DNA of 6,072 nt from contig JBBQXS010000097.1 of assembly GCA_038209365.1 (NCBI GenBank), positions 1-6,072 on the forward strand, in the 5' to 3' direction. A program made the position numbers and the translations under genes. The DNA is from DASQHW01 sp038209365. Lineage in GTDB: Bacteria; Actinomycetota; Acidimicrobiia; IMCC26256; PALSA-610. The notes under the pieces are model-generated. The model did no database searches. It was not told the DNA's origin and was given only the letters and a program-made list of their open reading frames with translations. Shown here one piece after another: positions 5,962 to 6,072 of the stretch. Position 1 is the stretch's first letter. The number at the start of each line of letters is the position of its first letter.

Positions 5962-6072
5962 AACCACCAGCGCGCATGGCCGAGGGCGCCGAGGTCCAAC
6001 GTGAACGCGATGGAGACGTGCCACGCGGCGCCCCACCAGATCGAACGGGTCTTCACGCAGAGAGTGCCGAGC
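5943..6072 (-). CDS. C-terminus of a second CPBP protease homologue (partial, cut by the window edge)
   Basis: Reading the minus strand from 6071 gives 42 residues and a TAA stop (5945-5943): it begins LGTLCVKTRSIWWGAAWHVS and ends GHARWWLACVWL. The first 36 align without gaps to residues 251-286 of the plus-strand CPBP protein, 31 identical. They retain the third motif His (HVSIAFTLD) and its Asp. Differences are Ser/Cys, Leu/Trp, Ile/Phe, Met/Leu and Cys/Gly. The plus-strand stop TAG is TTG here, so six extra residues follow before TAA. The gene is tail-to-tail with its relative, 19 bases from stop to stop. The 5' part, including motifs 1 and 2, lies outside the window, so completeness cannot be judged. 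If the inverted repeat is an assembly artefact, this gene does not exist. Confidence 0.55.
   Translation of the reverse strand, partial: LGTLCVKTRSIWWGAAWHVSIAFTLDLGALGHARWWLACVWL

Larger units (their letters stand above)
5812..6072. repeat. 127-base inverted repeat with 7-base loop, reaching the right edge
   Basis: Arm 1 (5812-5938) is the last 109 bases plus stop and first downstream bases of the CPBP gene. Arm 2 (5946-6072) is its reverse complement, matching at 120 of 127 positions without gaps. The loop is GATTTTA (5939-5945). Paired positions sum to 11884. Mismatched pairs are 5825/6059, 5862/6022, 5879/6005, 5885/5999, 5894/5990, 5922/5962 and 5933/5951. Arm 2 is still matching at the last base, so the true repeat is probably longer. 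It may be a genuine inverted gene duplication or a fold-back artefact. Confidence 0.97.

Noticed and set aside
5048..5977. 309-codon minus-strand open frame opposite the CPBP gene
   Set aside because: It starts inside the inverted repeat and is a shadow of the conserved membrane protein; composition is charged and low-complexity with no family match.
5761..6036. 91-codon minus-strand open frame across the loop of the inverted repeat
   Set aside because: It uses a different frame from the second CPBP copy and crosses the palindrome axis; the CPBP frame (stop at 5943-5945) is the one with homology.

Overview
The window is GC-rich throughout with strongly GC-biased third codon positions. The genes look actinobacterial, and the combination of a TesB-like acyl-CoA thioesterase, an actinobacterial-type LonA and apparently leaderless starts fits an Acidimicrobiia-like actinobacterium. 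That taxonomic guess is inference; no rRNA or marker gene is present.

Layout. Minus strand, left part: a two-domain (double hotdog) acyl-CoA thioesterase (13-846), whose stop overlaps the ATG of a further gene leaving the left edge, preceded by a sulfatase-superfamily hydrolase closely resembling phosphonate monoester hydrolases (971-2485). Between these two lie two tandem copies of a 43-base palindromic element at a 44-base period (873-959). A 235-base divergent intergenic region (2486-2720) separates the hydrolase from lon. It is largely filled by a 50-base tandem repeat that duplicates the hydrolase's ribosome-binding site and start codon. Plus strand, right part: a complete LonA protease (2721-5027), a perfect 12-bp hairpin overlapping a likely promoter, and a CPBP-family membrane protease homologue (5063-5923).

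Right edge. The last 127 bases (5946-6072) are an inverted copy of 5812-5938 around a 7-base loop. They encode the C-terminus of a second CPBP protein on the minus strand, tail-to-tail with the first. Its seven mismatches are all transversions and none is at a third codon position. This is either a recently inverted gene duplication or a fold-back assembly/amplification artefact.

How the genes fit together. Lon is cytosolic protein quality control; the CPBP protein, on the same strand 35 bases away, is a probable membrane peptidase homologue, but the hairpin and promoter between them argue against simple co-transcription. The hydrolase and thioesterase form a separate minus-strand block. I see no defence island, CRISPR, RNA gene or transposase. 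The unusual content is in the repeats and in the inverted duplication.
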